A stretch of 64,000 bases of DNA from Rhodobacter sp. (GTDB lineage Bacteria; Pseudomonadota; Alphaproteobacteria; Rhodobacterales; Rhodobacteraceae): assembly GCA_027489175.1 (NCBI GenBank), contig JAIYAE010000027.1, positions 62,001 to 126,000 of the forward strand, read 5' to 3'. This document shows positions 44,267-51,863 of the stretch, piece by piece. Both the position numbers and the translations under genes were made by a program. Within the stretch, counting starts at the first letter, position 1, and the number at the start of each line of letters is the position of its first letter. The notes under the pieces were generated by a model. The model made no database searches. It was given only the letters and a program-made list of their open reading frames with translations, and had not been told where the DNA came from.

Positions 44267-45390
44267 CACTCCAGCCGGGGCAGCCAGCCGGTCAGGTTTT
44301 CCTCGATAACGGTGACCAGCGCCTCGATATGGGCGGCGTCGTCGTTCAGGCAGGGGATGTAGGTGAAGGTCTCGCCCCCGGCATGTTCAAAGGCCTCACG
44401 GATCTCGCCGTTGATCTCTTCCAGCGTCTCGATGCAGTCGGCACTGAAGGCCGGGGCCATCACCGCGATGTGCTTTTTGCCCGCTTTGGCCAGTTCCGCC
44501 ACATGCTCCACGGTATAGGGCTTCAGCCATTCCTCAGGCCCGAACACGGACTGGAAGGTGGTGTCGATCGACCCCTTCTCCCACCCCAGCCGTTCCCGCA
44601 AGAGGCGTGAGGTCTTCTGGCACTGGCAATGGTAGGGGTCTCCTTCCATCAGATAGCGCTGCGGCATGCCGTGGTAGCTGGCGACCAGCACGTCGGGGGT
44701 GTGGTCCAGCTTGGCATAGGCCGCCGTCACCGACTGGGCGAGGGCGTCGATATAGGCGGGATGCTCGAAATACTCCGGCACGGTCCGCACGGCGGGCTGG
44801 CGCTTTTCCTTCATCAGGGCGCGGAAGAACTGGTCATTCGCGGTGGCCGAGGTGGCCCCGGCATAATGGGGGTAGAGGGGAAAGAACAGGATCTTCTCGC
44901 ACCCCGCCTCAACCATCGCGCGCACCTTCGAATCGGTCGACGGGTTGCCGTAGCGCATGCAGAAGTCGACCATGACCTCGGCCCCATGCCGCGCGGCGAT
45001 GGTTTCGGCGATGGCAGCGGTCTGGGCCTTGGTGATCGTCAGCAGCGGGCTTTCATTCTTGTCGTGGTTCCAGATCAGCTTGTAGTTCGCGCCCGAAGAA
45101 AACGGCCGCTTTGTCAGGATCACCAGCTGCAACAGCGGTTGCCACAGCCAGCTGGAGTAGTCGACGACGCGCTTGTCCGACAGAAACTCGTTCAGGTAGC
45201 GACGCATCGACCAGTAGTCATAGCTGTCCGGAGTCCCAAGGTTGGCCAGCAGCACCCCGATCTTCGGCTTGCGGACCGGCGGATGCGTGGCGGGCGCGTG
45301 TGCCAGACGACCCTGACCGGGGGTGACCAGTCCTTCAATTGATGGCGTGGGCTTTGCATCCAGCATGGGGCGTCTTTCCGAATTGTCCAT
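44266..45390 (-). CDS. hemH: Ferrochelatase
   Basis: HemH inserts Fe2+ into protoporphyrin IX, the last step of heme synthesis. The 374-residue product has a long N-terminal extension (about 45 residues) before the family start KIGVLLANLGTPDS. Key motifs are FCMRYGNPS, LFFPLYPHYAGATSAT, the metal-site histidine in VASYHGMPQRY and the glutamate in FSADCIETLEEI. An ATG eight codons in (45366) is an alternative start. HemJ, encoded at 11055, would supply its substrate. The methyltransferase gene lies 30 bases upstream on the same strand. Confidence 0.94.
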   Translation of the reverse strand: MDNSERRPMLDAKPTPSIEGLVTPGQGRLAHAPATHPPVRKPKIGVLLANLGTPDSYDYWSMRRYLNEFLSDKRVVDYSSWLWQPLLQLVILTKRPFSSGANYKLIWNHDKNESPLLTITKAQTAAIAETIAARHGAEVMVDFCMRYGNPSTDSKVRAMVEAGCEKILFFPLYPHYAGATSATANDQFFRALMKEKRQPAVRTVPEYFEHPAYIDALAQSVTAAYAKLDHTPDVLVASYHGMPQRYLMEGDPYHCQCQKTSRLLRERLGWEKGSIDTTFQSVFGPEEWLKPYTVEHVAELAKAGKKHIAVMAPAFSADCIETLEEINGEIREAFEHAGGETFTYIPCLNDDAAHIEALVTVIEENLTGWLPRLE

Positions 45391-45420
45391 TGCGGGGACA
45401 TATAGGCTATGGCGGTCGGG

Positions 45421-46257
45421 TCAACCGCCCTTGGGCAGGGGTTTTTCCGGAACACCCAGCGCGTCGGCCAGTCGCGCCTTGGCCGAACCGGGGCGCAGCG
45501 GCTGTTGTTGGCTGTCATGCGGCGCCCAGCCGGTCAGGAACACGAGGTCAAAGGTCGCACGCAGCCGGCCTTCGGGCGTGGCGAAGTTGGCGGCATAGAC
45601 CGCCTCGGCCGCTGCCATCACCGCGCGGCTGGTGAACCGGCGCAGGCGGGCGGCGAGGGCGTTGGTTTCCCCCATCGCCCGCAGGTCGGCGCAGAGGCTG
45701 GCGAAGCTGGAGTAATGCACGGTCTGGGTAAAGCTGTCGGCCACCGGAAGCGCAAAACCTGCCCGCTGCATCAACCCGCCCAGATCGCGGATTTCCGCCA
45801 TCGGTAGCACGCGAGGGGAGAGGCCACCGTTCACCAGCGCCTCCGCCTCGGCCAGGCTGGACCGCAACTCGTTAAGCGTGCGCCCACCTGGAAGAATTGC
45901 GATGAACAGGCCATCGGGCGTCAGGGCATGGCGGCATTGCACCAGCTGGCCCAGGGGATCATCAGCCCACTGCAGGCCCATCGCATGGATCACCAGATCA
46001 TGCGCGCCCGGGGCCAGTGTCAGCACTTCATCGTCCCCAACCAGCCGCGCATTCGGGATTTCTGACCAGATTTCGGGGAATCCGGTCACCACGGCGGGGG
46101 TTGTAAAGGTTCTGTTAACCTCGATCAGTCTTTCCTGAACGTCAGCCAAAGCGGCGCGGTGCAGGAAAAGTGCGCTGTCATGGCCGGGCAAGCCACGGGC
46201 GCGGGTGCGCTGGCGCAGCAGGGCGTGCCGGTCGGTCAAGGGGGGCGGTGCGGTCAT
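45421..46257 (-). CDS. NDUFAF5/BioC-like SAM methyltransferase-fold protein
   Basis: 278 residues resembling the family that includes malonyl-ACP methyltransferase BioC and the mitochondrial complex I factor NDUFAF5. It starts TDRHALLRQRTRARG, and has FLHRAALADVQERL, HDLVIHAMGLQWADDPLGQL and ALTPDGLFIAILPGGRTLNELR. The usual glycine-rich SAM loop (motif I) is weak: the first beta strand region reads TTPAVVTGFPEIW. NDUFAF5 hydroxylates an arginine of a complex I subunit; an alphaproteobacterial relative could do likewise, but this is inference. It is divergent from comF with only 23 bases between starts. Confidence 0.8.
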   Translation of the reverse strand: MTAPPPLTDRHALLRQRTRARGLPGHDSALFLHRAALADVQERLIEVNRTFTTPAVVTGFPEIWSEIPNARLVGDDEVLTLAPGAHDLVIHAMGLQWADDPLGQLVQCRHALTPDGLFIAILPGGRTLNELRSSLAEAEALVNGGLSPRVLPMAEIRDLGGLMQRAGFALPVADSFTQTVHYSSFASLCADLRAMGETNALAARLRRFTSRAVMAAAEAVYAANFATPEGRLRATFDLVFLTGWAPHDSQQQPLRPGSAKARLADALGVPEKPLPKGG

Positions 46258-46280
46258 CGCCGGGACATTAGGGGGCGGAT

Positions 46281-47003
46281 ATGGGAATGCAAGCCGCGCT
46301 GCATGTGCTGTATCCGCCGCAATGCATCAGTTGTGCTGCCCCGGTCATCAGCGACTTTGGCCTGTGCAGCAACTGCTGGCGGGAGACGCCCTTCATCGGC
46401 GGCCTTGTCTGCGACCAATGCGGCGTGCCCTTGCCGGGGTCTGACACGGGTGAGCGGGTGATCTGTGACGACTGCATGACCATCGCGCGCCCGTGGGGTC
46501 AGGGGCGGTCGGCGCTTTTGTACCGTGACAACGCGCGCAGTCTGGTGCTGGCGCTGAAACATGGCGACCGGATGGACCTAGCCCGCCCCGCAGGTGGCTG
46601 GATGCTGAAGGCGGCAAAGCCGATCCTGCAGCCTGGAATGTTGGTGGTGCCGGTGCCGCTGCACTGGTTCCGGCTGATCCGGCGCAAGTACAATCAGGCA
46701 GCGCTTCTATCCAAAGCTGTGGCCAAGGCGGCGGGGCTGGACCATTGCCCCGATGCGCTGATCCGCCACAGGCCTACGGGCACTCAGGAAGGCCGCACGC
46801 GGGACGGCCGCTTTGCCAACCTCATCGGCGCGTTTTCGGTGCCGCCGCGCCGCGCCGCGCTGATCGAAGACCGCGATATTCTGATTGTCGACGACGTCAT
46901 GACCTCTGGTGCGACCTTTGCGGCAGCAACCGAGGCGCTTTTTGCAGCAAAGGCCCGGTCGGTGTCGGTGCTGTCGCTGGCACGCGTTGCGAAAGATGCG
47001 TGA
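46281..47003 (+). CDS. ComF-family phosphoribosyltransferase-like protein
   Basis: 240 residues. N-terminal zinc-type cysteine pairs (CISC, CSNC, CDQC, CDDC) precede a phosphoribosyltransferase fold with VPVPLHWFRLIRRKYNQAALLS and the PRPP loop LIVDDVMTSGATFA. ComF proteins take part in DNA uptake in competent bacteria. Here no other competence genes are near, and the role is unknown. ATG at 46287 is an alternative start. grxC follows after 35 bases. Confidence 0.88.
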   Translation: MGMQAALHVLYPPQCISCAAPVISDFGLCSNCWRETPFIGGLVCDQCGVPLPGSDTGERVICDDCMTIARPWGQGRSALLYRDNARSLVLALKHGDRMDLARPAGGWMLKAAKPILQPGMLVVPVPLHWFRLIRRKYNQAALLSKAVAKAAGLDHCPDALIRHRPTGTQEGRTRDGRFANLIGAFSVPPRRAALIEDRDILIVDDVMTSGATFAAATEALFAAKARSVSVLSLARVAKDA

Positions 47004-47038
47004 ACCCCTATAGTCACGGCGCAACAAAGGTTAACCCC

Positions 47039-47296
47039 ATGCGCCCTGTCGAGATTTACACCACCCCGATCTGCCCCTATTGCCACGCCGCCAAGCGGCT
47101 GTTGGACCGCAAGGGCGTGACATACACCGAGATTGACGTCAGCCGCGACCCTTCCTTGCGCGCGGCCATGATGCAACGCGCCGCCGGTCGCCGGACCGTG
47201 CCGCAGATCTTCATCGGCAGCACCCATGTCGGCGGGTCAGATGACCTGCACGCGCTGGACCATGCGGGCAAGCTTGACCCGCTTCTGGCCGGCTGA
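47039..47296 (+). CDS. grxC: Glutaredoxin 3 (GrxC-type)
   Basis: An 85-residue dithiol glutaredoxin with the CPYC active site (C12, C15), the GSH-binding TVPQIFIGSTHVGGSDDL segment (cis-Pro in TVPQ) and the typical GKLDPLLAG end. It reduces disulfides and glutathionylated proteins with glutathione. Its stop shares a base with the ATG of the nitrilase-family gene. That neighbour may repair deaminated glutathione, which makes a small glutathione-linked operon. Confidence 0.93.
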   Translation: MRPVEIYTTPICPYCHAAKRLLDRKGVTYTEIDVSRDPSLRAAMMQRAAGRRTVPQIFIGSTHVGGSDDLHALDHAGKLDPLLAG

Positions 47297-48126
47297 TGCG
47301 GGCCGCGCTGGTCCAGTTGAACGTGACCGACGACCCGGCGGCGAACCTCGCCGTGACGGTTGCCTATGTCCGGCAGGCGGCAGCGGCGGGGGCCGGGTTC
47401 ATTCTGACACCTGAGCTGACGAACGGCCTGTCCTCTAGCCGCGCGTATCAGCGCAGCGTCTTCCGGTTTGAGGAAGAGGACCCCACCCTTGCCGCCCTGC
47501 GGGCTGAGGCGAAGGCGGCCGGGGTCTGGCTTCTGATCGGCTCGCTTGGAGTGCTGACGCATGATGCCGACGGGCGCTTTGCAAACCGCAGTTTCCTTAT
47601 CGGGCCAGATGGTGGGGTCGTCGCGCGCTATGACAAAATCCACATGTTCGACGTCAACGTTTCCGCCACCGAGGTTTACCGCGAAAGCGAAGGCTACCGC
47701 CCCGGTACCCGCGCCGTTCTTGCCGAAACGCCCTTTGCCAAGGTCGGGATGACGGTTTGCTATGACGTGCGGTTTGCCAGCCTTTACCGCCGGCTGGCGC
47801 AGGCGGGGGCTGACATCATCACCGTCCCGGCGGCCTTCAACCACATCACCGGCGCGGCCCATTGGGAGGTGCTGTTGCGCGCCCGGGCCATTGAAACCGG
47901 CTGTTTCATCCTGGCCCCCGCACAAACCGGCTTTCACGCCGAAGCCCATGGCAAGGGCCGGCACACCCATGGCCACGCGCTGGCGGTGGCCCCTTGGGGT
48001 GAGGTTCTGGCCGATGCCGGCTCCGAACCCGGGATCACGCTGGTTGACCTCGACCTGGCTCGCGTGACTGAGGCACGCCACCGCGTGCCGGCCCTGACCC
48101 ATGACCGGGGGTTTGACGGGCCATGA
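47296..48126 (+). CDS. Nitrilase-superfamily amidohydrolase, probable deaminated-glutathione amidase (Nit1-like)
   Basis: 276 residues with the Glu-Lys-Cys triad at E40 (LTPELTNG), K114 (RYDKIHMFDV) and C155 (MTVCYDVRF). YDKIHMFDV followed by an R-E-S-x-x-Y stretch and the PAAFNHITGAAHWEVLLRARAIE block resemble the Nit1/NIT branch, which hydrolyses deaminated glutathione. The neighbouring glutaredoxin gene fits this. Omega-amidase activity is an alternative. The end overlaps the MarR gene (ATGA). Confidence 0.85.
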   Translation: MRAALVQLNVTDDPAANLAVTVAYVRQAAAAGAGFILTPELTNGLSSSRAYQRSVFRFEEEDPTLAALRAEAKAAGVWLLIGSLGVLTHDADGRFANRSFLIGPDGGVVARYDKIHMFDVNVSATEVYRESEGYRPGTRAVLAETPFAKVGMTVCYDVRFASLYRRLAQAGADIITVPAAFNHITGAAHWEVLLRARAIETGCFILAPAQTGFHAEAHGKGRHTHGHALAVAPWGEVLADAGSEPGITLVDLDLARVTEARHRVPALTHDRGFDGP

Positions 48127-48572
48127 GCGGCGAGAAGGCAGACGACACTGCGGTCGCCCTTTTTGGTGAGCTGTTCATGGCCGATCAGCTGGCGCGCAAC
48201 CGCATCTCAAAGGTGCTTCCCAAGGGGATGGAGCTGTCGCATTTTTCCGTCCTGAACCACCTTGCGCGGATCAATGACGAACGCACCCCTGCGCAACTGG
48301 CCAAGTCGTTTCACGTCACGCGCGGGGCGATGACCAATACTCTCAACCGGCTGGAATGGGCCGGACACATCCACATCCGCCCCGATTGGGAGGATGCCCG
48401 GCAGAAGTTCGTCGCGCTCAGCCCCTCGGGCCGGGCGGCGCGCGATGCGGCGGTGGCCAGCGTGGTGCCGCTGATCGCCGAGGTGGTGCAATCCCTAGGC
48501 GCCGACCGGGTCCGCGCCGTTCTGCCGGTGCTGCGAGAGTTGCGGATCAAGCTGGAAGAGGCCGGTCCCTAA
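48123..48572 (+). CDS. MarR-family transcription regulator
   Basis: 149 residues with the MarR winged helix: SHFSVLNHLARINDERTPAQLAKSF, HVTRGAMTNTLNRLEWAGHI (recognition helix) and RPDWEDARQKFVALSPSG (wing). The C-terminal helices complete the dimer interface. Ligand unknown. It is translationally coupled to the nitrilase-family gene, so it may regulate the comF-grxC-nitrilase group or stress genes elsewhere. Confidence 0.88.
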   Translation: MSGEKADDTAVALFGELFMADQLARNRISKVLPKGMELSHFSVLNHLARINDERTPAQLAKSFHVTRGAMTNTLNRLEWAGHIHIRPDWEDARQKFVALSPSGRAARDAAVASVVPLIAEVVQSLGADRVRAVLPVLRELRIKLEEAGP

Positions 48573-48701
48573 CCCCACCCTCGGCAACCGTGTCGTTGAG
48601 GTCAGGAGAAGCCCAGTTTGCGCAGTCTTTCGGATGATAGGCCTTGCCCTGCGCGACGGTTCTTCGCATAGACTGAAGCGGTAATTTAGGTGCCGGACAT
48701 C

Positions 48702-50813
48702 ATGCTGCATATGCCCCGTCGTTTGCTTGCCGCGCTTGCGGTCACCACCGCTGTCGGCGGTGCCCCTGCGCTTGCGGAAATGACCCGTTCGCTGAACGTC
48801 AACGGCACCACGGGCCTGATCGATCTGCCCTCGGGCGAGGCGCAGGATGACGCGGCTTTCACCTTCACCACGGCATTGCTGGGCCCGACCACCCGCGCGA
48901 CGATCAGCTTTCAGTTCTCTGAACGGCTGTCAGGGTCATTCCGGTTCCAGACCTGGCGCGACTGGGACAATGTGATCCCCGGCGATGCCAAGCTGACCGA
49001 CCGCAGCTTTGACCTGCGCTACCAGATCCTGAAGGAAAGCCGCTATCTGCCGTCGCTGACCATCGGGTTGATCGACTTTACCGGTGAGGGGCTGTTTTCG
49101 TCGGAATACATTGCCGCGACCAAGGGTTTCGGCGACCGCGTCAAGGTGACCGCCGGTCTGGGTTGGGGCCGTCTGGGCACCGATGGGTCGATCGGCCAGC
49201 CGTTTGGCGACCGCCCGGCGCTGGCCGAAAGCGACTTTGGCAAGCCGAATGTGGATCAGTGGTTCCGTGGCGACGCCGCCCCCTTCGCCGGGGTTGAGGT
49301 GAAGCTGACCGACACCTGGACCTTCAAGGGCGAATACTCGTCCGACGCCTATCTGGTCGAAGACGGCGAACGCGGCCAGATTGAACGGAACAGCCCCTTC
49401 AACTTCGGCTTTGAATACCAGAAGGGCCCGAACACCCGCTATGGCGTCTATTCGCTTTATGGGACAGAGGTCGGCCTTGTCTTCCACCTGATCCTTGACC
49501 CGAAAAACCGGGCGACCGGTGGGGTGATGGGCGCTGCCCCGGTGGCCGTGAAGGCCCGGCCCGCCCGCGCCTCTGACCCCGACGCCTATGATGGCGGCTG
49601 GGTCACCCAGCCCGACGCGGGGCCGCTGCTGCGCAAGAACCTGGCCAAGCGCCTGGCCGTCGACGGCATCGTGATCGAAGATCTCGCTTATACCGCCACG
49701 ACTGCGCAAATCCGCATCCGCAACAACCGGATTGACGCTGGCGCCCAGGCCATCGGCCGCACCGCCCGCGCCCTTAGCCATGTCATGCCTGCTTCGGTTG
49801 AGACGTTCGAGATTGTGCCGGTGGTCAACGGCATCGGCGCCTCAAAGGTCACGATCCGCCGCAGCGACCTGGAAGAGCTTGAATTTGCCGCTGACAACGC
49901 CACGCTTCTGCGCCAGCGCACCACCATCAGCGACGCGGGTCCCCTGCCGGCCAATGCGATTGGCGGCGACGGCCTTTACCCCCGCTTTCAGTGGAGCTTG
50001 AAGCCCGCCTTCCGCATGACCGAGCCCCTGAAGGGCGATCTTGGGCTGCGGCTTTCGGCGTCCTATGACATTCAGCCCGGGCTGGTTCTGGCCGGGTCGA
50101 TCTATGGCCGGGTGATCGGCAACGTTGACCGCACCGGTGAACCGTCCGATTCGGTGCTGCAGCCGGTCCGCACCGACAGTGGGCGTTACGCCAAATACGG
50201 CGATCCGGCCTTGGAATCGCTGACCCTCGCCTGGTACGCCCGCCCCGCCGCCGATATCTATTCCCGCGTCACGGTCGGCTATCTGGAACGCATGCACGGC
50301 GGCATCTCGGGTGAGGTGCTGTGGAAGCCGGTGGACAGCCAGCTCGCCCTTGGGCTGGAGCTGAACTACACCAAGCAGCGCGATACCGACGGCGGACTGG
50401 GCTTTGACGAATACGACTATGATGTCGTGACGGGCTATGTCTCGGCCTACTACGACTTTGGCAACGGCTATGTCGGGCAGCTGGACGTGGGCAAGTATCT
50501 TGCCGGCGATACCGGGGCCACGGTGTCGATCGACCGCGTCTTTGTGAACGGCTGGCGCGTTGGGGCCTTCGCCACGGTAACCGATGTCAGCGCCGAGGAT
50601 TTCGGTAGTGGCGGCTTTGACAAGGGTATCCGCTTTTCCGTGCCGCTGAACTGGGCACTTGGCAACCAGTCGAAAAACTCGTTCGGGGCCACGCTGCGCC
50701 CGGGGACCGGCGACGGTGGCGCGCGGGTGGATGTGGACGGGCGGCTTTACGACTCGATCCGCGACTACCATACCGATGCGCTTGATCCGGAATGGGGCAG
50801 GGTCTGGCGTTGA
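48702..50813 (+). CDS. YjbH-family outer-membrane beta-barrel protein
   Basis: About 703 residues with a signal peptide (RRLLAALAVTTAVGGAPALA) and YjbH/GfcD-type features: MTRSLNVNGTTGLIDLPSGEAQ at the mature N-terminus, then many amphipathic beta strands such as RYGVYSLYGTEVGLVFHL and a C-terminal barrel. E. coli YjbEFGH is tied to exopolysaccharide production. The ATG at 48702, eight bases after AGGTG, was chosen; GTG at 48690 and ATG at 48711 are alternatives. It overlaps the YjbF-like lipoprotein gene by one base. YjbE- and YjbG-like genes are not adjacent. Confidence 0.85.
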   Translation: MLHMPRRLLAALAVTTAVGGAPALAEMTRSLNVNGTTGLIDLPSGEAQDDAAFTFTTALLGPTTRATISFQFSERLSGSFRFQTWRDWDNVIPGDAKLTDRSFDLRYQILKESRYLPSLTIGLIDFTGEGLFSSEYIAATKGFGDRVKVTAGLGWGRLGTDGSIGQPFGDRPALAESDFGKPNVDQWFRGDAAPFAGVEVKLTDTWTFKGEYSSDAYLVEDGERGQIERNSPFNFGFEYQKGPNTRYGVYSLYGTEVGLVFHLILDPKNRATGGVMGAAPVAVKARPARASDPDAYDGGWVTQPDAGPLLRKNLAKRLAVDGIVIEDLAYTATTAQIRIRNNRIDAGAQAIGRTARALSHVMPASVETFEIVPVVNGIGASKVTIRRSDLEELEFAADNATLLRQRTTISDAGPLPANAIGGDGLYPRFQWSLKPAFRMTEPLKGDLGLRLSASYDIQPGLVLAGSIYGRVIGNVDRTGEPSDSVLQPVRTDSGRYAKYGDPALESLTLAWYARPAADIYSRVTVGYLERMHGGISGEVLWKPVDSQLALGLELNYTKQRDTDGGLGFDEYDYDVVTGYVSAYYDFGNGYVGQLDVGKYLAGDTGATVSIDRVFVNGWRVGAFATVTDVSAEDFGSGGFDKGIRFSVPLNWALGNQSKNSFGATLRPGTGDGGARVDVDGRLYDSIRDYHTDALDPEWGRVWR

Positions 50814-51487
50814 TGAGAGTTTTGCGCGCGGCCCTGGCCGCCAGTCTTGTGGCTGCGCTTGCGGCCTGTGGCAGCAGCAAGCCCGAAGCCTCACCCCTTG
50901 GAATGGCCGTGGGCAGTGTGGCCAAGGCGACGATCGGCCGCGTGACTGCACGGCGGGCACCGGCGCAGGCCGCTCCGGCACCAGTGACGCGGGCCGACCT
51001 TGAGAAATTCGGCGTCCCGATCCTGCGGGCGGTGATCCCGGTCCGTTCTGCCGATGCGCTGTTGACCATCACCGACGCCAAGGGTGGCACCCTCACCTGG
51101 TCAACCACAGACGGGACGACCTTCACCCAGCGCGACGGGGTGCTGATCCAGACCCGTGGGCTCGGGCCTGACCTGATGTCGGCGCAGGCCCCCTCGGCGG
51201 CGGCGCTGCGGACGGATGGCGGCACGCACCAGCGGGTCTATTACTTCCTGGGCGAGAATGACGGCACCACCCGGCGCAGCTATGACTGCACCGTCACCGC
51301 CGCCGGGACCGAAGAGATCGAAATTTTCGCCCGCGCCCACAAGGTCGAGAAATTCACCGAAACCTGCGCCCGGCCGCAGGGGTCGATCACCAACACCTTC
51401 TGGTTCGAAGGCCCGGTGATCCGCAAATCAAAGCAGTTGGCCAGCGGTGGGCTTGGGTTCATCGACTTTGAACGCGTGATCGACTGA
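50813..51487 (+). CDS. YjbF/GfcB-family lipoprotein
   Basis: 224 residues with a lipoprotein signal (RVLRAALAASLVAALAACG; lipobox LAAC) and a single YjbF-type domain: PVRSADALLTITDAKGGTLTWSTTDGTTF, GLGPDLMSAQAP and YDCTVTAAGTEEIEIFARAHKVEKFTETC with two cysteines. In YjbEFGH and Gfc systems this lipoprotein partners the YjbH/GfcD barrel. The ATG shares a base with the yjbH-like stop. The 123 bases after it contain no recognisable gene. Confidence 0.85.
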   Translation: MRVLRAALAASLVAALAACGSSKPEASPLGMAVGSVAKATIGRVTARRAPAQAAPAPVTRADLEKFGVPILRAVIPVRSADALLTITDAKGGTLTWSTTDGTTFTQRDGVLIQTRGLGPDLMSAQAPSAAALRTDGGTHQRVYYFLGENDGTTRRSYDCTVTAAGTEEIEIFARAHKVEKFTETCARPQGSITNTFWFEGPVIRKSKQLASGGLGFIDFERVID

Positions 51488-51610
51488 CGCCTGAAATGGT
51501 GGCAAAGCCATGCGGCCCGTCGCTTCCTGCGCGCGGCATGCAGCAAATAGTACTTCATTAACCTCTTTTGTGATACGCGTTGAGGGTGTCCCAAGCCAAA
51601 GAGGTGTCAG

Positions 51611-51823
51611 ATGAAACGATCTTTTGCCCTTGCACTGTCAGCATCGCTGCTTGCCTCGACCGCCTTCGCGGGTGGTCCCGTCGTCGTCATGGAGGAGGAA
51701 GAGGTCGTGGCTGAAAAGCCTGCGTCCAGCGCAGGCCTTCTGCCGCTTCTGCTGGTGCCGATCATTCTTTGTGTCGCGCTTTGCGGCGGTGACGATGAAG
51801 AAGAACAGCCACCGCCAGACTGA
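51611..51823 (+). CDS. Small exported or membrane protein with acidic ends
   Basis: A 70-residue protein preceded by AGAGG. It has a signal peptide (KRSFALALSASLLASTAFA), an acidic segment VVVMEEEEVVAEKP, a hydrophobic helix (SAGLLPLLLVPIILCVALCGG) and an acidic proline tail. After cleavage it would be a single-pass protein with an exposed acidic N-terminus. No family function is known to me. The coding pattern, the good ribosome site and the terminator right after it support it as a real gene. Confidence 0.7.
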   Translation: MKRSFALALSASLLASTAFAGGPVVVMEEEEVVAEKPASSAGLLPLLLVPIILCVALCGGDDEEEQPPPD

Positions 51824-51847
51824 CCGGGCGCAGTTTCCGGCGCCCGG
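51824..51847. terminator. Hairpin between convergent small-protein and tamB genes
   Basis: CCGGGCGC (51824-51831), eight-base loop and GCGCCCGG (51840-51847): perfect 8-bp GC arms directly after the small-protein stop and 17 bases before the tamB stop. Confidence 0.65.
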
Positions 51848-51863
51848 CTAAAGCGGCCGGGCG

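Noticed and set aside
48303-48318. GTTTCACGT within the MarR gene as a further parS half-site
   Set aside because: Only one half of the palindrome matches, and the other half diverges at most positions.
48573-48701. Minus-strand stretch reading like a basic C-terminus (...GLSSERLRKLGFS, then stop) between MarR and yjbH
   Set aside because: Only about 23 codons follow an upstream stop and no start codon is present; it could be a gene remnant but there is not enough to support one.
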